A stretch of 64,000 nucleotides of DNA, taken from Rhipidocladum racemiflorum. Lineage: Eukaryota > Streptophyta > Magnoliopsida > Poales > Poaceae. The DNA is taken from contig CM070572.1 in the NCBI GenBank assembly GCA_036346355.1, forward strand, positions 33,083,944 to 33,147,943, in the 5' to 3' direction. Shown piece after piece: positions 34,058-46,669 of the stretch (position 1 is its first letter; each line of letters begins with the position of its first letter). A program made the position numbers and the translations under genes. The notes beneath the pieces are model-generated. The model ran no database searches and was not told where the DNA came from. It saw only the letters and a list, made by a program, of their open reading frames with translations.

Positions 34058-34392
34058 GGGGGTGTTTGGCAGAGCTCCAGCTCCACCAGATTTGTGAATA
34101 TGGTGGAGCTGGGTATTCCTAGCTCCACCAAATCTGTGGAGCTGGAGTTGTGGGTATATTAAGGGGGTGTTTGGCAGAGCTCCCGCTCCACCAGATTCGT
34201 GAATCTGGTGGAGCAGAGTATTCCTAGCTCCACCAAATTTGTGGAGTTGGAGCTGTGTGTATATTAAGAGTGTTTAGATGGATCATCTTGTTTACATTTT
34301 AGAATAAAACTATAAACTTAATTCACTTTATTTTAACCTACAAATTTCAGATATGAGGTGAGCTGGGATCTGGAGCTCTGCCAAACAGGGCC
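34058..34392. mobile_element. Tourist-like MITE nested in the element A 5' LTR
   Basis: Ends GGGGGTGTTTGGCAGAGCTC and GAGCTCTGCCAAACAGGGCC, with TCA flanks at 34055-34057 and 34393-34395. The first 105 bp is duplicated in tandem (34058-34162 and 34163-34267), so there are two left ends. Non-coding. Confidence 0.8.
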
Positions 34393-34669
34393 TCAACACA
34401 TCGTCCTTTGAATCCTTGAGGGAGTATCATATTTATAGCGTCGAAGGGATGCAATTGTCATCTTCGGGGAGGTGTCTTTCTGCCAAAAAGTGCCTTCTGG
34501 TCAAAAGGCATCTTCTCACTGAAGAAGTGTCTTTTTGTTAGAGAGGCGCCTCTTCGGAGGGAGTAACTTCCAAACGCTCTTCTATACATGTTAGAGAAAT
34601 CTTCTTCCTCACGTTATACTTGCGTAGAGATTTCGTGCCGACCTGAATTAGGTCGGGGCGAAGGTTATC

Positions 34670-37380
34670 GGTAACACCCTAAAAATTTACATATTTTTGT
34701 TTAATTATTATTTATAATATTTTTTATAATTTTGCTATTTTTTTGGATTTTATAAAGTCTTTTTGCTATTTTTTAGTTTTATAAAAATAAATTTATGTGG
34801 AAACCTTATAACCTAAAAAATTTAAAATAATTTTATTAGGTTTCAAATATTTTACAGTATTTTATAGAATTTTTCTAATATTTTTAGAGCCTTTTTACTA
34901 TTTTATCCCAAGTGTTTTTCTTCTCAACCTAATTTAATCCAAAACAACTGAAATAACATATGGGACCAAACCCCACCAGTCATCTTTATCTTCCTCCTCC
35001 AGCCGAATGTGTCCAGAGAAGAGCTCTTCTCTCTCTTGCCTCCATGAGAGCTTCAAGAAGCTTCAAAATCTCATCCGTTTGAGCGCCAAAAATTCGGGAA
35101 AAATCGTATTCGGATTTCTCGCAATTCACTCAATCCATTCATACCCAAATTGCCAGAAAAATCATGCTCTTAATTGCCGTATTTCTCTCCCCATTCAAAT
35201 CACAAAAATCTCATCGGTTTCCATCTATTGTGAGCTCCTCGCGACTATAAAAGCCATCCCGACGGACCTCTCCTCCTCCACAACTCGATGCTCGCCTCTA
35301 CAAATCATTCCCAAGCTCGTAGCCTCCAAAGTTCACAAGGTTTTGAGCACTAGCTCCTTGTTATTCTCATTTTCTCGGCCGTGCCCCATTTTTCTGGTCA
35401 TCCACCGCCACCTGGCCCTCCTTCCGGCCGCCACCGCCAGCGCTGGCTTAGCTGCACCGTGCCACCACCGGCTGGCTGCCCCTGGGCTTCTCCCTTTTTC
35501 GCGCGTGAGCCATGGGGATAGAGAGCAAAAGCTAGCTCTTTGTCTTCGTGCGAATGTGCAGCCGTGTGACCCAAAAAAATATTTTTTATTTCTTTTTCAA
35601 AAAGAAGGAGAGAGAGAGAGTCAATCCAAGAAAGAAAAAAAGGAAAAAAGAAGAGAGAAAAATACAGGGAAAATTTCAAAATTTTGAAATCTCAATTGTA
35701 TCTCTGAAAATTTGATTTCGAAAAGAAATTTCAAAAATTTAAAATACTTTTCTTTTCTTTTTAAATCTTCTGAGAGCCCTTTTTCGCTCGTTCGAACTTT
35801 GTTTGGCTCTGTTTTTCTTTCTAAATTCATCAAAAATTCTAAATTTCTTTTTGGGATAGTTTGGTATTTTATTTTATTTATATTTGATTTTGATTGTTTT
35901 TCGCGTGTAGAATTCAAAGAGGTGGAGGAGTATGCCATCGTCGATTCCGATCAGCTACTCTACCACCAAGGCAAGTTGCACACCCTTGTGCATGTTGATT
36001 CTAGGTTTTAAATTATATCTTGAATTTAAATTATTACATGCGTAATTTTAGCAACTTAGTTTCAGTCACAATTTTAAATAATTATTTAATCTCCAAATTG
36101 ATTAAAACCACATTGGGAATTGAAATACCTTATTCCGTTGTAACCTTAAGACATATATACAAATATTAAAGTGATTAGAAATATGATTAGACATGCTTAG
36201 AAGTGAGATTAGTACCTTTTGGGAAATTTAGCCAAATAAAGTTCTATTCAAATACTTTATCATTTCATGTGAAATATATGTTACTTGTGGCATCAAGTTA
36301 AAAATTAAAAATATGAATTAGATCAGACGAGAATGGTTGTTATGTGGGTGCGGATGCACAAGAGTTGGGTTTGTGGAAAGCTCGCCTAGTCAATTAAGGA
36401 CCGGCCTGCGTCACGCTGAATGTAAAGCATTACCGTACTTTCACAAGTCTGGAATGGTACGGACCTGGCTATCCGTATTGAAACATACAATGGATAGTTA
36501 TGCCATTAGGTTGAAAGTAGGGTGGGTGTAAGGCTATCACTTAGTGCAAGAGGGGGCTTCTGGACTAGGCGGTTTAACCCTACCAGCGGTGAAACCTTAG
36601 CGGGCATGGCTACGTGGATGGAGATTAATAGGGGCCTTGTTGTGATTTTATCTGCCGCACACTAAAGGAAGTGTGTATTTTGGTGTACAAGAGATGATCA
36701 TGTCTTATGGATAAAGTTGTACAACCTCCGCAGAGTGTAAAACTAATCGATTAGCTATGCCCATGATCATGGGCATGCCGAGCAAGCCTTTCACAGATTA
36801 GATTTTGAGGTTTTTAAGATAATTTCAAGAAGATGATTTTCGGATGGAGTGATTCCATTGTTGGGGTTATTCCATTGATTGAGCAAAGTTGGGTTAACTC
36901 CAGGAGGGATTCATGCGCTAAAATATGTTTTAAAAAGAACATCTTTATTAAAGATATGCCTAAAAATATTTAAAAATATTGGAAAACTTGCTACTTCATG
37001 CTAAAATCAACCATATAACCTTTCTTTGTATCCGTTACATTATTATTGCATTTTATGTGTAACTTGCGGAGTAGTTTTTGTACTCACCCTTGTTTACTTT
37101 GTTGACTTAGAGGAGGAGTATAACGATGGTGAGGATCAGATAGACTAGGCCTCTTCTCAGTCAATTGCATGTGGCAAATCAATTGGGCTTTACTTCAATC
37201 TACCTTTATTTTCGCTGCTTTATTTTTGGCCTGCGTGCCACTCGTTTTGTAAACTTGGATAACTAGTTAATAAAGTACATTTGATATGTTGTCATAACAT
37301 TTTTACAGTGTGTACTAGTTTTTCTTGAACTATTACATGATACACAAAGGATTTAGGAAGTGTTTTTCTGGGGTCCGACA
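34670..37380. mobile_element. solo LTR, 2.7 kb, nested in the element A 5' LTR
   Basis: Begins GGTAACACCC (TGTAACACCC with the first base changed) and ends GGGGTCCGACA, flanked by the 5-bp duplication TTATC at 34665-34669 and 37381-37385. The corresponding place in the 3' LTR of element A is continuous. The open frame at 35007-35687 is composed of leader-like, low-complexity sequence and has no recognisable domain. No second LTR was found, so this is a solo LTR. Confidence 0.8.
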
Positions 37381-37584
37381 TTATCCTTTACCCGATTCAG
37401 TCTAGGTCAGTGTGATAAAGGGCATTATGTCCGACCTATAAAGATCCACAAGTTAGTCCGTTCCTGACATGGCAGTGGCTTAGATCAGAGATTCAGGATA
37501 TGTTCCCATTCGACCTACATTGCAGGTCGAGTAGTTATTTATGTAGTCAACAGTAACTTTGACTGAATGATCATGAGACATTTA

Positions 37585-37864
37585 GGCCCCATTTGGCAAC
37601 TTGGAACCAGGCCGTTTCTACTAGAATATGAGAGAAACCCAGCCAAACGGGCTAAAGCTCAGAACGATTCTCCTCAAAACATTTCTTCTTTTTCCACGCC
37701 GGGGCTGAATCGACCTCAACCCCGTTCCACCCCGATTCACAGAATCCAGACAGCTAGCCAAATGGTTTCCAGACAGTGATTCTGATTCTACTTGAAATGT
37801 TTCTACTAAGAATCTGGAACCGTTTCTGTTTCTATTAGAATCTGGAACCGTACCAAACAAGGCC
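37585..37864. mobile_element. Tourist-like MITE nested in the element A 5' LTR
   Basis: Ends GGCCCCATTTGGCAACTTGG and CCAAACAAGGCC, with the Harbinger-type TTA duplication at 37582-37584 and 37865-37867. The equivalent place in the 3' LTR (about 47765) keeps an uninterrupted TTTAATG, the empty site. 280 bp, non-coding. Confidence 0.9.
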
Positions 37865-38247
37865 TTAATGTGGGCCACATTTACGAGGATGAGACTACCT
37901 TCTAAAAAGCCGTAAGCATTTATGGGCCTTAAACAGATCCTTCATCATTAGCTAGCCCCCAAGTCTTGAGAGAATATGTGTATTCTCTTAAGGCTTTTCA
38001 ACTTCCAAGACATTTGGGATGTCACGCTAATCATGCCGCCGGTTGCGTCTTAAGAAAACCCTTTCGATTTCCTCGGTAATTGAAGCAATGGCAAAAAAGT
38101 ATAAATATAGGGGAGAGGCTTTCTTTGGACGCTTCACGTTGCTAGTCATTTGAAAACTGCTTTTGAGTTCTCTTGCTTTCCTCTTGGTTCTTGAAACTTT
38201 TCATCTTTCGCTTTAGGACTTTCTTCTCCTCATTTGCTTCTTTTGTA

Positions 38248-38874
38248 ATGGAGAAGTCAATTCTTACTGAGGTGAAGATCATGGAGCTTGCTGATGAGGG
38301 CTTGATCCCACCACGTGAAATGGTGCAATGGGATCCCATTGGAAAGAATGTGAAACCCGTTCCTCAAGAGGGGCGGATTGTTCTCTTCGTCGCCTTCATT
38401 TGGTTAGGATTTATTCTCCCTGAGAGTGAATTCCTAGCCGATGTACTCGTTCATTACGAGATCGAGCTCCATCATCTTTCCCCTAATTCTATTTTGATTT
38501 TGAGTGTCTTCTAATATTTTTGTGAGGCTTTTGTGGTATTCCTCCACCCCTTCGTCTTTTTTATTTCTTCTGCCAGTATATTAGAAATAACAAAACTCTC
38601 GAAGTTTGTGGGAGTGTATATTTCAAGCTTTAGTCCAATATCGTGTATCCCTTGCTCTCAATCAAGGATACATGGAAAGTCTACAGGAAGGAGTGGTTTT
38701 ACTTGGAGATCCCAGGCGGCAGTCACCTTTGGTTCACCGGTAAGGCCGCTCCGACTTGGTTAAAGGCGGAAGCTAAAGAAGAGGCGGACTCCTTGATACT
38801 CACCGATGAAGAAAGCAAGATCATCGATGCTATCTTCAATTTGGTGGGAGGAGGACTTACGGGACATAAAATTT
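38248..38874 (+). pseudogene. retrotransposon gag-like protein remnant (putative gypsy-type transposon family)
   Basis: The frame at 38248-38514 reads MEKSILTEVK... and ends with LHHLSPNSILILSVF, the pattern (LQLHHLTPNSILHLAIFVxLCEAFLGI) I associate with the plant 'putative gypsy type transposon' gag family. After a frame change the reading continues with IKDTWKVYRKEWFYLEIPG and stops at 38874. At least one frameshift and an early end make it non-functional. It lies about 300 bp past the element A 5' LTR, as gag should. Confidence 0.65.
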
Positions 38875-41800
38875 GAGCACTACGGGATGTCAAAAAATCA
38901 CCGATGATATTTTATAAAGTTTTGACCTCGAAAAAGATTTAATGAACATTTGATTTTCCCTGGTGCATCCTTCTTCCTTCTTGGAAGTATAGATCTTGAG
39001 ATTTCTTGAAGAGTTTTGTGGGCAAATTTGGGAATTTGAGAGTTGAGCTCTCCTGCATTTCTGTTGGAGTTTTGTTTTTCTTCCTTGCCTGGAAAGGAGA
39101 AATTTTCTATCGGTGTTCGTTCTGGTTCTTGAGTTGTGGTTATCTTTAAAAGTTGAGTTGCATCCTGTTTGTCAAGAGTTCGTGCCCCATGAAGGTGTTT
39201 AAAAAAGTTTATGTCCTGGCTATGTAGTAGGTAACAATGTGGTTTATGGAATGACGTGTTGCTAAGTTAAATTTTGAGTTGAATCAATTCAATGTGATTA
39301 TCATCTCTAGCTGGAGAATTAATAGACTACTAGTGTTGTAGTTTACTCTGTAGCGAGAATGATTAAATGGGTTAATGTACATGCTTAGAATCGGTTGCTT
39401 TGCTTTAAAAGTGCTTATGACCCCCGATTATGTTTAAAGTTTTAAACCCTGATGCATAGTTAAAACATTAAGATGATGTAGATTGCTGTTATTGTTAAAG
39501 AAACTTTCTTTGGTTGTTTAAAGATGTTCTAATCTAATGGATTAATAGAGAAATTTAATCGTGTTGACTAGTGACTTTAATTTGGAAGTTGATTAGAGTT
39601 GCTATTTACGTTGTTGCAAACTACTAGTATATTTGGAAGTATGCAGTTGTGTCTCTACAATGCTAGTATTGATATCAATTGAGAAGACATAAGACTTATT
39701 GTTAATAATGTTGTTAAGGGCAGTGTTAATGCTAGTATTGAATCTATTTTAAATAGTTGGAGTATGTTGTGTGGTGGTAATTTTGTTATCACCTATGTAT
39801 AGGGTAGCTAAAAGTAATGTTGTTGGTTGATGATTATGCCCATTTGTTGATATTGATGCCTTGGTAGTGTTGTTAATTGTTGGAAACCATTGATCCAATA
39901 GAAGAAAGGTGTAAAACTGTGGTATTATGTCGAGTACATGTTGTGATGGGATGAACAATGGATAATAATCATGATGCAAGATTTTAACCTTAATGAATGC
40001 ATATCTTAGAATCCTATTTACGAATTTTATCTTGTAGAGATATTTCTTATTTGTTGAAGTCATTTTATTGATTGAACAAGTTTCAATTGTCAAGATTTTG
40101 ACGTATAGATAGTGTAAAATTGATAGGTTGACCATGCTCAAGTAGCTGTTGAAGTACTATGTTTGAAATATAGAATACGTTGTTATATGATTTCGTGATC
40201 CGTGGGGATCATGTCAATGTAGTCTTGGTTGGGTGCCTTTGTGATAAGCATCTTAAAACCTTAATTAAAAGTGTTGGGAATGGTAACTAGAGAAAGAAAT
40301 TGTTATGTAAATTTTGTTAAATCCGGTTGGACTCTCTTGATGAGTAAAAAGTGATTATTGAATGCTTAAATGGTAAGTGTAGTGGAATACAAGTTATGGT
40401 GGGATTCATGCTGAGTTGGTGTTTAAAACCTTTTGAACTGGTGTGGTTGTTTGCCATTTTGGTTAGATGTTTTCAGTCATGGTGTTCTTTATGTTGAGTT
40501 TCAGAGTTTCCCTAAAACTCATAGAAATTGGTGCCAATCTGTGGTGTTGGCTAATTTGTGCAGTTTATGCTATGAGTATGGATTTACACCCAAAAGTTTT
40601 TTTTTGAGTGGATCGCGCTCCTTCGCGTTCACCCTGAATTATCTTTGGAATAAATTTTAACGGAAGCAGATGGACATAGTGGGTTGTGTTGGAAACTCTT
40701 GAGATTTAATTTGTAACTCTTTTTGACTGGAGTTGGATTTATTTGCATAATGTGTGTGATGTTTGCGAGTGCTTCAAAAAGGTGGATTTTATGAATGTTT
40801 TATAAAGTGATTTTGTTAGTGAGGTGTTCCCTTTTGGAAATGAGTTTCCCCCTTCTTGAGAAAATTTGTGACGGTTGTGGGAGCAGATGCTCGACTTGAA
40901 ATTTTGATGTTATCTTCCAAAATGTTGAATTTGGATGAAATGCAATGTTTTGCAAGTTCAGTTTTCAATTGATGTGGGATGTGATGCGACGTGGTGTTTT
41001 ACTGTCAACTATGTTGCTGTCATAGTCTATATGAATTTCCGCAACCTTCGATGTTAATTGTGTTTCCATTATTTGATACCGAGGAAGAAGTCGTTTGGTG
41101 AATGACTATTCGGTACCGTTGTTACATGATGAATGAATGGTGAAAAGGAAAACGAGATATTGTTTATGCATAATTAATCATAAAGGAGTCGATGAGCCAG
41201 GTCGGTGAGAAAGTCATATATGTATATATGACTAATCCGGAGTGCTCTTGAAAAGTGTGCATTCTCGTCATGTATCGAGATTTCCATTTCTTCGTAGTAT
41301 GAAAGGAAAGAATGAATAAGTTGTGGTATTTTGGCTGTGGTGTTAGAGGTTTGAGTTTTCTTTGCGATTTGGTTTAGAAAAATAAACTGTGTGCTCTTTG
41401 GATGTTGCCGGATCCTTTCCAAAGTGGTTTTAGCACTTTGGGGTTTATGTTGTTGTATGTGGACCAATTGGGTTCATGTTTATGGTTGAGCTCACTCAAT
41501 GATTGTACTCTTTATCGTGGTCCTTTCAGCGGAAGGTTGTGTATGACTCAATGCAAACCTTCTTGGAGAATTGTGTCGTTGAGGTGTTCCTCGGTAGGGT
41601 TGATTAAATTATTAGTGGACCACTTGGTGGTTGCTAGTAATCGCTTTTCCTCTTGAAGTGTATTGGATCTTTTTGTCGTTGGGCAAAGAGCGAGTTGTGT
41701 CAACCGCAGAGGAACGTTCGGTCGTTTCTGTTGCGCGAGTCTTAAGGATCCTGGATATAAAGTAGGTTGTTCCTTCTGGTGGTAATCTTAGAGCGTTGTG

Positions 41801-42296
41801 TCTCTCCTGTTTCGCGTCGTCTTGAGTACAAGGAACCACAGAAGGGAGGTTGGTACCGTGTTTTTCTGGAGAGTAGCATTAGTTAAAGGGATCGGGCACT
41901 TCAATGCCAAGGAATGCATAGAACGAGGAGTATGAGACCGTTTTCTTTTGTGGGCTGTTTGAGGATTTATCTTATCGCTTGGGGTCGTACTGAGACCATG
42001 TATGAGTACTTTGTGTTTCAATGTTGTGTAAAGTTCTCGCAAGTTTTGATTGCGAGTTATCATTAGAGCCGTTGGTCTTTGAACCTAGGCGTCCTGTCAT
42101 CGAGTCTCGATCAGTGTAAATTCCAGTGGTTTTATTTAGAGAAGCGACCTGGGAGTTGAAGTCTTGCGGGGGTGAGCTTTACCCAAAGCACTTTTCTTCA
42201 GGTTTGAACCGTGAAGATTAGATCTCTGTGTGTTGTTGGTTTGGCGTAGTGGCATGTCTAGGATTCGAGGTCGAATCCTGTTGAAGGGGGGAAGAA
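38875..42296. other. LTR-retrotransposon interior, no recognisable coding
   Basis: About 3.4 kb of AT-rich sequence with only short frames. The left edge has GCACTACGGGATGTCAAAA, like the start of the arm at 42297. Just before 42297 is a polypurine tract GAAGGGGGGAAGAA, so this stretch is probably the decayed interior of the element whose 3' LTR starts at 42297. Confidence 0.5.
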
Positions 42297-44450
42297 TGTG
42301 ACACTACGGGATATCAAAACTTTATAAAATATGAATTCGGAGGTTAAAAACTTTACGTTATGCAGTTTAATCGCAGTTCTGGGCCGATTTCGGGAGTTTG
42401 GGCCTCTCCGGGGGAGTTTGGGCCTAAGGGGATGAGTCGTGGGCCTTGGTGGGAGGGAGTTTGGGCCCATGAGGGAGGGAGGGACCAGGTTGGGCTGCCT
42501 TGTGCGCCCCCTAGCCCTCTTGGGCGCCACCCCCCTAGCCTTAGGGTTTCCCCTCCCTTCCACCTCCTAGTCGCCACCCCCATGCGCCTCTCCTCTCCCC
42601 ATTGCGCCACCTCCCCCTCCACCACCTCTCCACCTCTCTTGCTGCTCCTAGGGGAGTTCTCCACCTCACCAACCTGAAGATCCATCCATTGGAGCGCTCC
42701 GCGACGAGGAGATCCGATGGATTTGGAGCGAGGAAGGAGATCGCGCGAACCGGGAGGAGATCCGTTGGGTTTTCGTTCGTCGGGCTAAGGTATGGCCACG
42801 GGGATCATTGGGGTTGGTCTAGGTTCTGTTCTAAGGGTTAATATCATGTTTTTAGATCAATTGGTGGTGCTGTAATTGGGTAGATTAGATGAAATCTAGA
42901 GTATGCCACGTTCTCTGTTTCGGGCAGCATGAGCAGTCGATCTAGGGTTTAGGTTTTAGCCAATTTAGAGTCTGAATTTGGTCGGCCGCCTGTTGAAGAA
43001 GTTGTAGGTAATTTCAATACCTTTCAGTTGGTATAAAGAACGTCCAATTCCGCCCAGCCGTTTGAAAGTTATGCTCGTTTTACCGAACGTATTAAAAACT
43101 GTGACGTGATTGTAACAGATCATGGTATTCTGTAGATTAAACCACTTTAGATTCTGATTCAGTCTTTCCATATACTTAGAAAAAGTTAGGAAATTTCCTA
43201 AGCTACGCGAGGATGTACTCGTTTAATTGATTCGGAGTCTTAGAACCTGAGTTATGCCTTTTGGAATGATGCTGTCCCGACGGGACAGAACCTCTGTTTT
43301 TGGGTTTTGCGAGTAGTTTACGATGTCGGGGTAGAAGAGTGTTTGTGTACTATTTTGTGGTCATGATTGTGAGTGTGTGGTACCTATGTGCAGGTGGTGT
43401 GACCCCGGGAGTGCCTTCTACTTCTCGCCAATCCGTCGCCCGTGGTTGAGGCAAGTGTATTGGAATGGGTAGCGGGTTGTAGTTTGCTAGATTGGTTGAG
43501 ATTGAAATTGAATATATGATATGTTCACATGCCGTGCTTTAATGATTTCCATTGATATGATGAATATGATTATTATGTTAAGATGCCATGTGTTAATGTA
43601 CAAGTTATTTATGATGTTGGCATGTTTGCATACATGGCATGATACATGGCCCGGGTGGTGAGAAAGTCATAACTAGTCCGGGGAAGGTCGGTGAGAAAGT
43701 TATGACTATTCCGGAGAGCCAATGAGTAAGTCCTACATCGTGATTCCATCCACCGCGGTGTATGGAAGCGAGGAGTAGGCACCCTCCATCTTCGGGATGA
43801 AAGGGGGGAGAGGGTGCACACCGACGGGTGTGTACTCAACCATACCGGTATGAGTTTCCAGGAGATATGTGCATCGCATCGCATTGCATTATATGAGGAT
43901 GTTATATGATGATGATATATGATGATGTCAATGATATGCTTACGCTATGAATATGAGATGTGTATGATGTCGTATGTGAAAAGTGGTGATGAAGGTATTA
44001 TAATGTATTTTCTTGTTCCATTGCAATATACTTGCCGAGTGATGAACTCACGTTTGTGTTTATGTTGTTTTTCTTAGGTACCATGAAACCGGCATGCGGG
44101 AAAGGGAGCTAGTCACACGTCATCACTTAGCATCACACATATAAACAATGACATGTTCCTTCCTTTAATTTATGATGGTTAATTTGTGTGCTTGGTTTCC
44201 TCATTTACTTCGTTTGGCTCATGAGATGGTTGGAATCTTTATTCTAGTCTTATACTGCTGCTAGAACCTTTATTATTGATGATTTAGATGTCATTCTTTA
44301 TACTATATCCTGTGATCATATTGTTGTTGCTTCAATTCATGAAAAAACAAAGGAGATCCTGCCGAAATTTTCGGTTATAGCATTTACTCCTTTGCTATAA
44401 TTTATCTTAATTTATGGTATTTAGATGTTGTTTAGCCTATGTTTGGTAGC
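42297..44450 (+). repeat. LTR-like arm, left half of palindrome
   Basis: Starts TGACACTACGGGATATC directly after a polypurine tract, as a 3' LTR would. Landmarks include a GC-rich leader-like block (42370-42800), CAGGTGGTGTGACCCCGGGA at about 43392, two GGTGAGAAAGTCATAACTA-like repeats at about 43657 and 43690, and an end at GTTTGGTAGC. Each landmark recurs in reverse complement and reverse order in 44451-46668. No coding sequence. Confidence 0.7.
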
Positions 44451-46668
44451 TGTAACACCCCGACATTTAATATGCCTGAATGCTACCAAACATAGGCTAA
44501 ACATCATCTAAATACCAAGAATTAAGGTAAATTACAGCAAAGGAGTAAATACTAAAACCCAAGATTTCGGCAGCATCTCCTTTGTTTTAACATGATTTGA
44601 AGGAGCAACAACAGCATAGCAATATACGGCAATATGAGAGACCACTAAAACATCAATAAATAACGACTTAACAACCATATAAGTCTATTATCAAGCACTT
44701 AATGTCTCCAAGAGTCAAACGAACAATAAAACTCTCATATAGCAAAGCTAAACCTTAAAGCAATAATCATCACACGCAGTTTATTACCAAAACTAAATGA
44801 ATGACTTGTGGAATCAAAATGGGTGAAGCTACGTGCGGACGTGTGACTATTTCCCTTCCCCGCATACCGTTCTCATGGTACCTAAAACAATAAGAAAACA
44901 CAAACGTGAGTTCAAAACTCAGCAAGCATATTGCAATGGTACAACAAGAACAATTACATAGCAATAATATCTCACATCATGTAAACCATATCATTCATGG
45001 TCACATATCATCATCATCAATATGTATGCAGTGCAATGCGATGCTCATGTCTCCTTGGAAACTCATACCGGTATGGTTGAGTACACACCCGTCGGTGTGC
45101 ACCCTCTCCCCCCTTCCATCCCGAAGATGGAGGGTGCCTACTCCTCGCTTTCGTTCACCACAGTGAATAGAATCACGATGTAGGACTTACTCTTTGGCTC
45201 TCTGGATTAGTCATAACTTTCTCACCGACCTTCCCTGGATTAATTATGACTTTCTCACCGCCCGGGCCATATAACATGCCATGTATGCAAATATGCCAAC
45301 ATCATAATAAACTTGTACATTTAACACATGGCATCATAGCATACTCATCATATCATAGGAAATCATTAAAGCATGGCAAGTGATCATGTCATATAATCAA
45401 ATTCATCTAGTCTCAACTAGCAACCCTACAAACCGCTATCCATTACAATACACTTGCCTCAATCACGGGCAACGGATTGGCGGGAAGTAGAAGGCACTCC
45501 CGGGGTCACACCACCTGCACATAAGTACCACACACTCACAATCATGTCCACAAAATAGTACGCAAACCGTCATCTACCCCGACATTGCCAACTACTCGCA
45601 ATACCCAAAAAACAGAGGTTCTGTCCCGCCGGGACAACAGCCTTCCAAAAGGCACAACTTGAGTTCTGGGACTCCGAATCAATTAAACGAGTACATCCTC
45701 GCGTAGCTTAGGAAATTTTCCAACTTTTTCTAAGTATATGGAAAGACTGATTCGGACTCTAAAGTTGTTTAATCTACAAAATACCGTGATCTGTTCCAAT
45801 CACGTCACAGATTTTAATACGTTCGGTAAAACGATCATAACTTTCAAACGGCTGGGCAGAATTTAAAGTTCTTTATACCCACTGAAAGGTATTGAAATTA
45901 CCTACAACTTCTTCAACATCTGTATGACCAAATTCCGATTCTAAATTGGCGAAAAACCAAACCCTAGGTCGACTGCTCATGCTGCCCGAAACAGAGAACG
46001 TGACCAACTCAAGAATCCATCTAATCTAATCAAATCCAGCACCACCAATTGATCTAAAAACTTGATAAAGACCCTTAGAACAGTACCTAGCCCAACCCCA
46101 AGGAGTCCCATGGCCATACCTTCGCCCGACGCACGAAAACCCAATAGATCTCCTCGCTCCTCGCTCCTCGCTCCTCGCTCCTCGCTCCAACGGATGGATC
46201 TTCGAGGTGCAGGGGTGGGGAGGCTACCCTAGGGCAGCAAGGGGTGGAGGAGAGGTGGTGGAGTGGTGGGGAGCAAAGGGGGCAAAGGGGAGGGGCGCAC
46301 GACCACAAGGGGGAGCGTGGGCGGCTAGGGCAAGGGGGGGACTTGTGGGCGCACAAAAAGGAGGGGTGGGCGCACAAGGGGCAGGGGAGCCCCTTTTACC
46401 AGCCCCAACCTGGTTTCCTAGTCCTAAATGGACTCATACTCCTTCCCACCAAAGCCCACAACCCCTTCTCTTGGGCCCAAACTCCCCCGGAAAGGCTCAA
46501 AACCCCGGAAACGGCCCGAAAACGCGATTAAACCTCATAGCATATGGTTTTTAACCTCCAATACCATATTTCATAATGTTTTTGACCTTATCAAGCACAT
46601 TAAATAAGGTTACGACACTCCGTGGTGTCACAGTAGCATTCAGGCATATTAAATGCCGGGGTGTTACA
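44451..46668 (-). repeat. LTR-like arm, right half of palindrome, with TGTAACACC termini
   Basis: Begins TGTAACACCCCGACATTTAA and ends with the inverted equivalent TTAAATGCCGGGGTGTTACA; the 35-bp termini are inverted repeats of each other. The body is the reverse complement of the left arm with many substitutions. A (CTCCTCG)n run lies at about 46155-46190. The flanking 5-mers are GTAGC (left) and ATGAC (right), so there is no clean target duplication. Confidence 0.7.
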
Positions 46669-46669
46669 A

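Noticed and set aside
35007..35687. 226-codon open frame inside the solo LTR at 34670-37380
   Set aside because: It lies wholly within an LTR, has no recognisable domain, and its end is a poly-Lys/Glu run from purine-rich sequence. More likely leader-type LTR sequence than a protein.
42258..42685. Pro/Arg-rich frames on both strands at 42258-42685 and 46087-46554
   Set aside because: They are the same GC-rich block in the two palindrome arms, open on both strands, with stops and indels between copies. No protein is supported.
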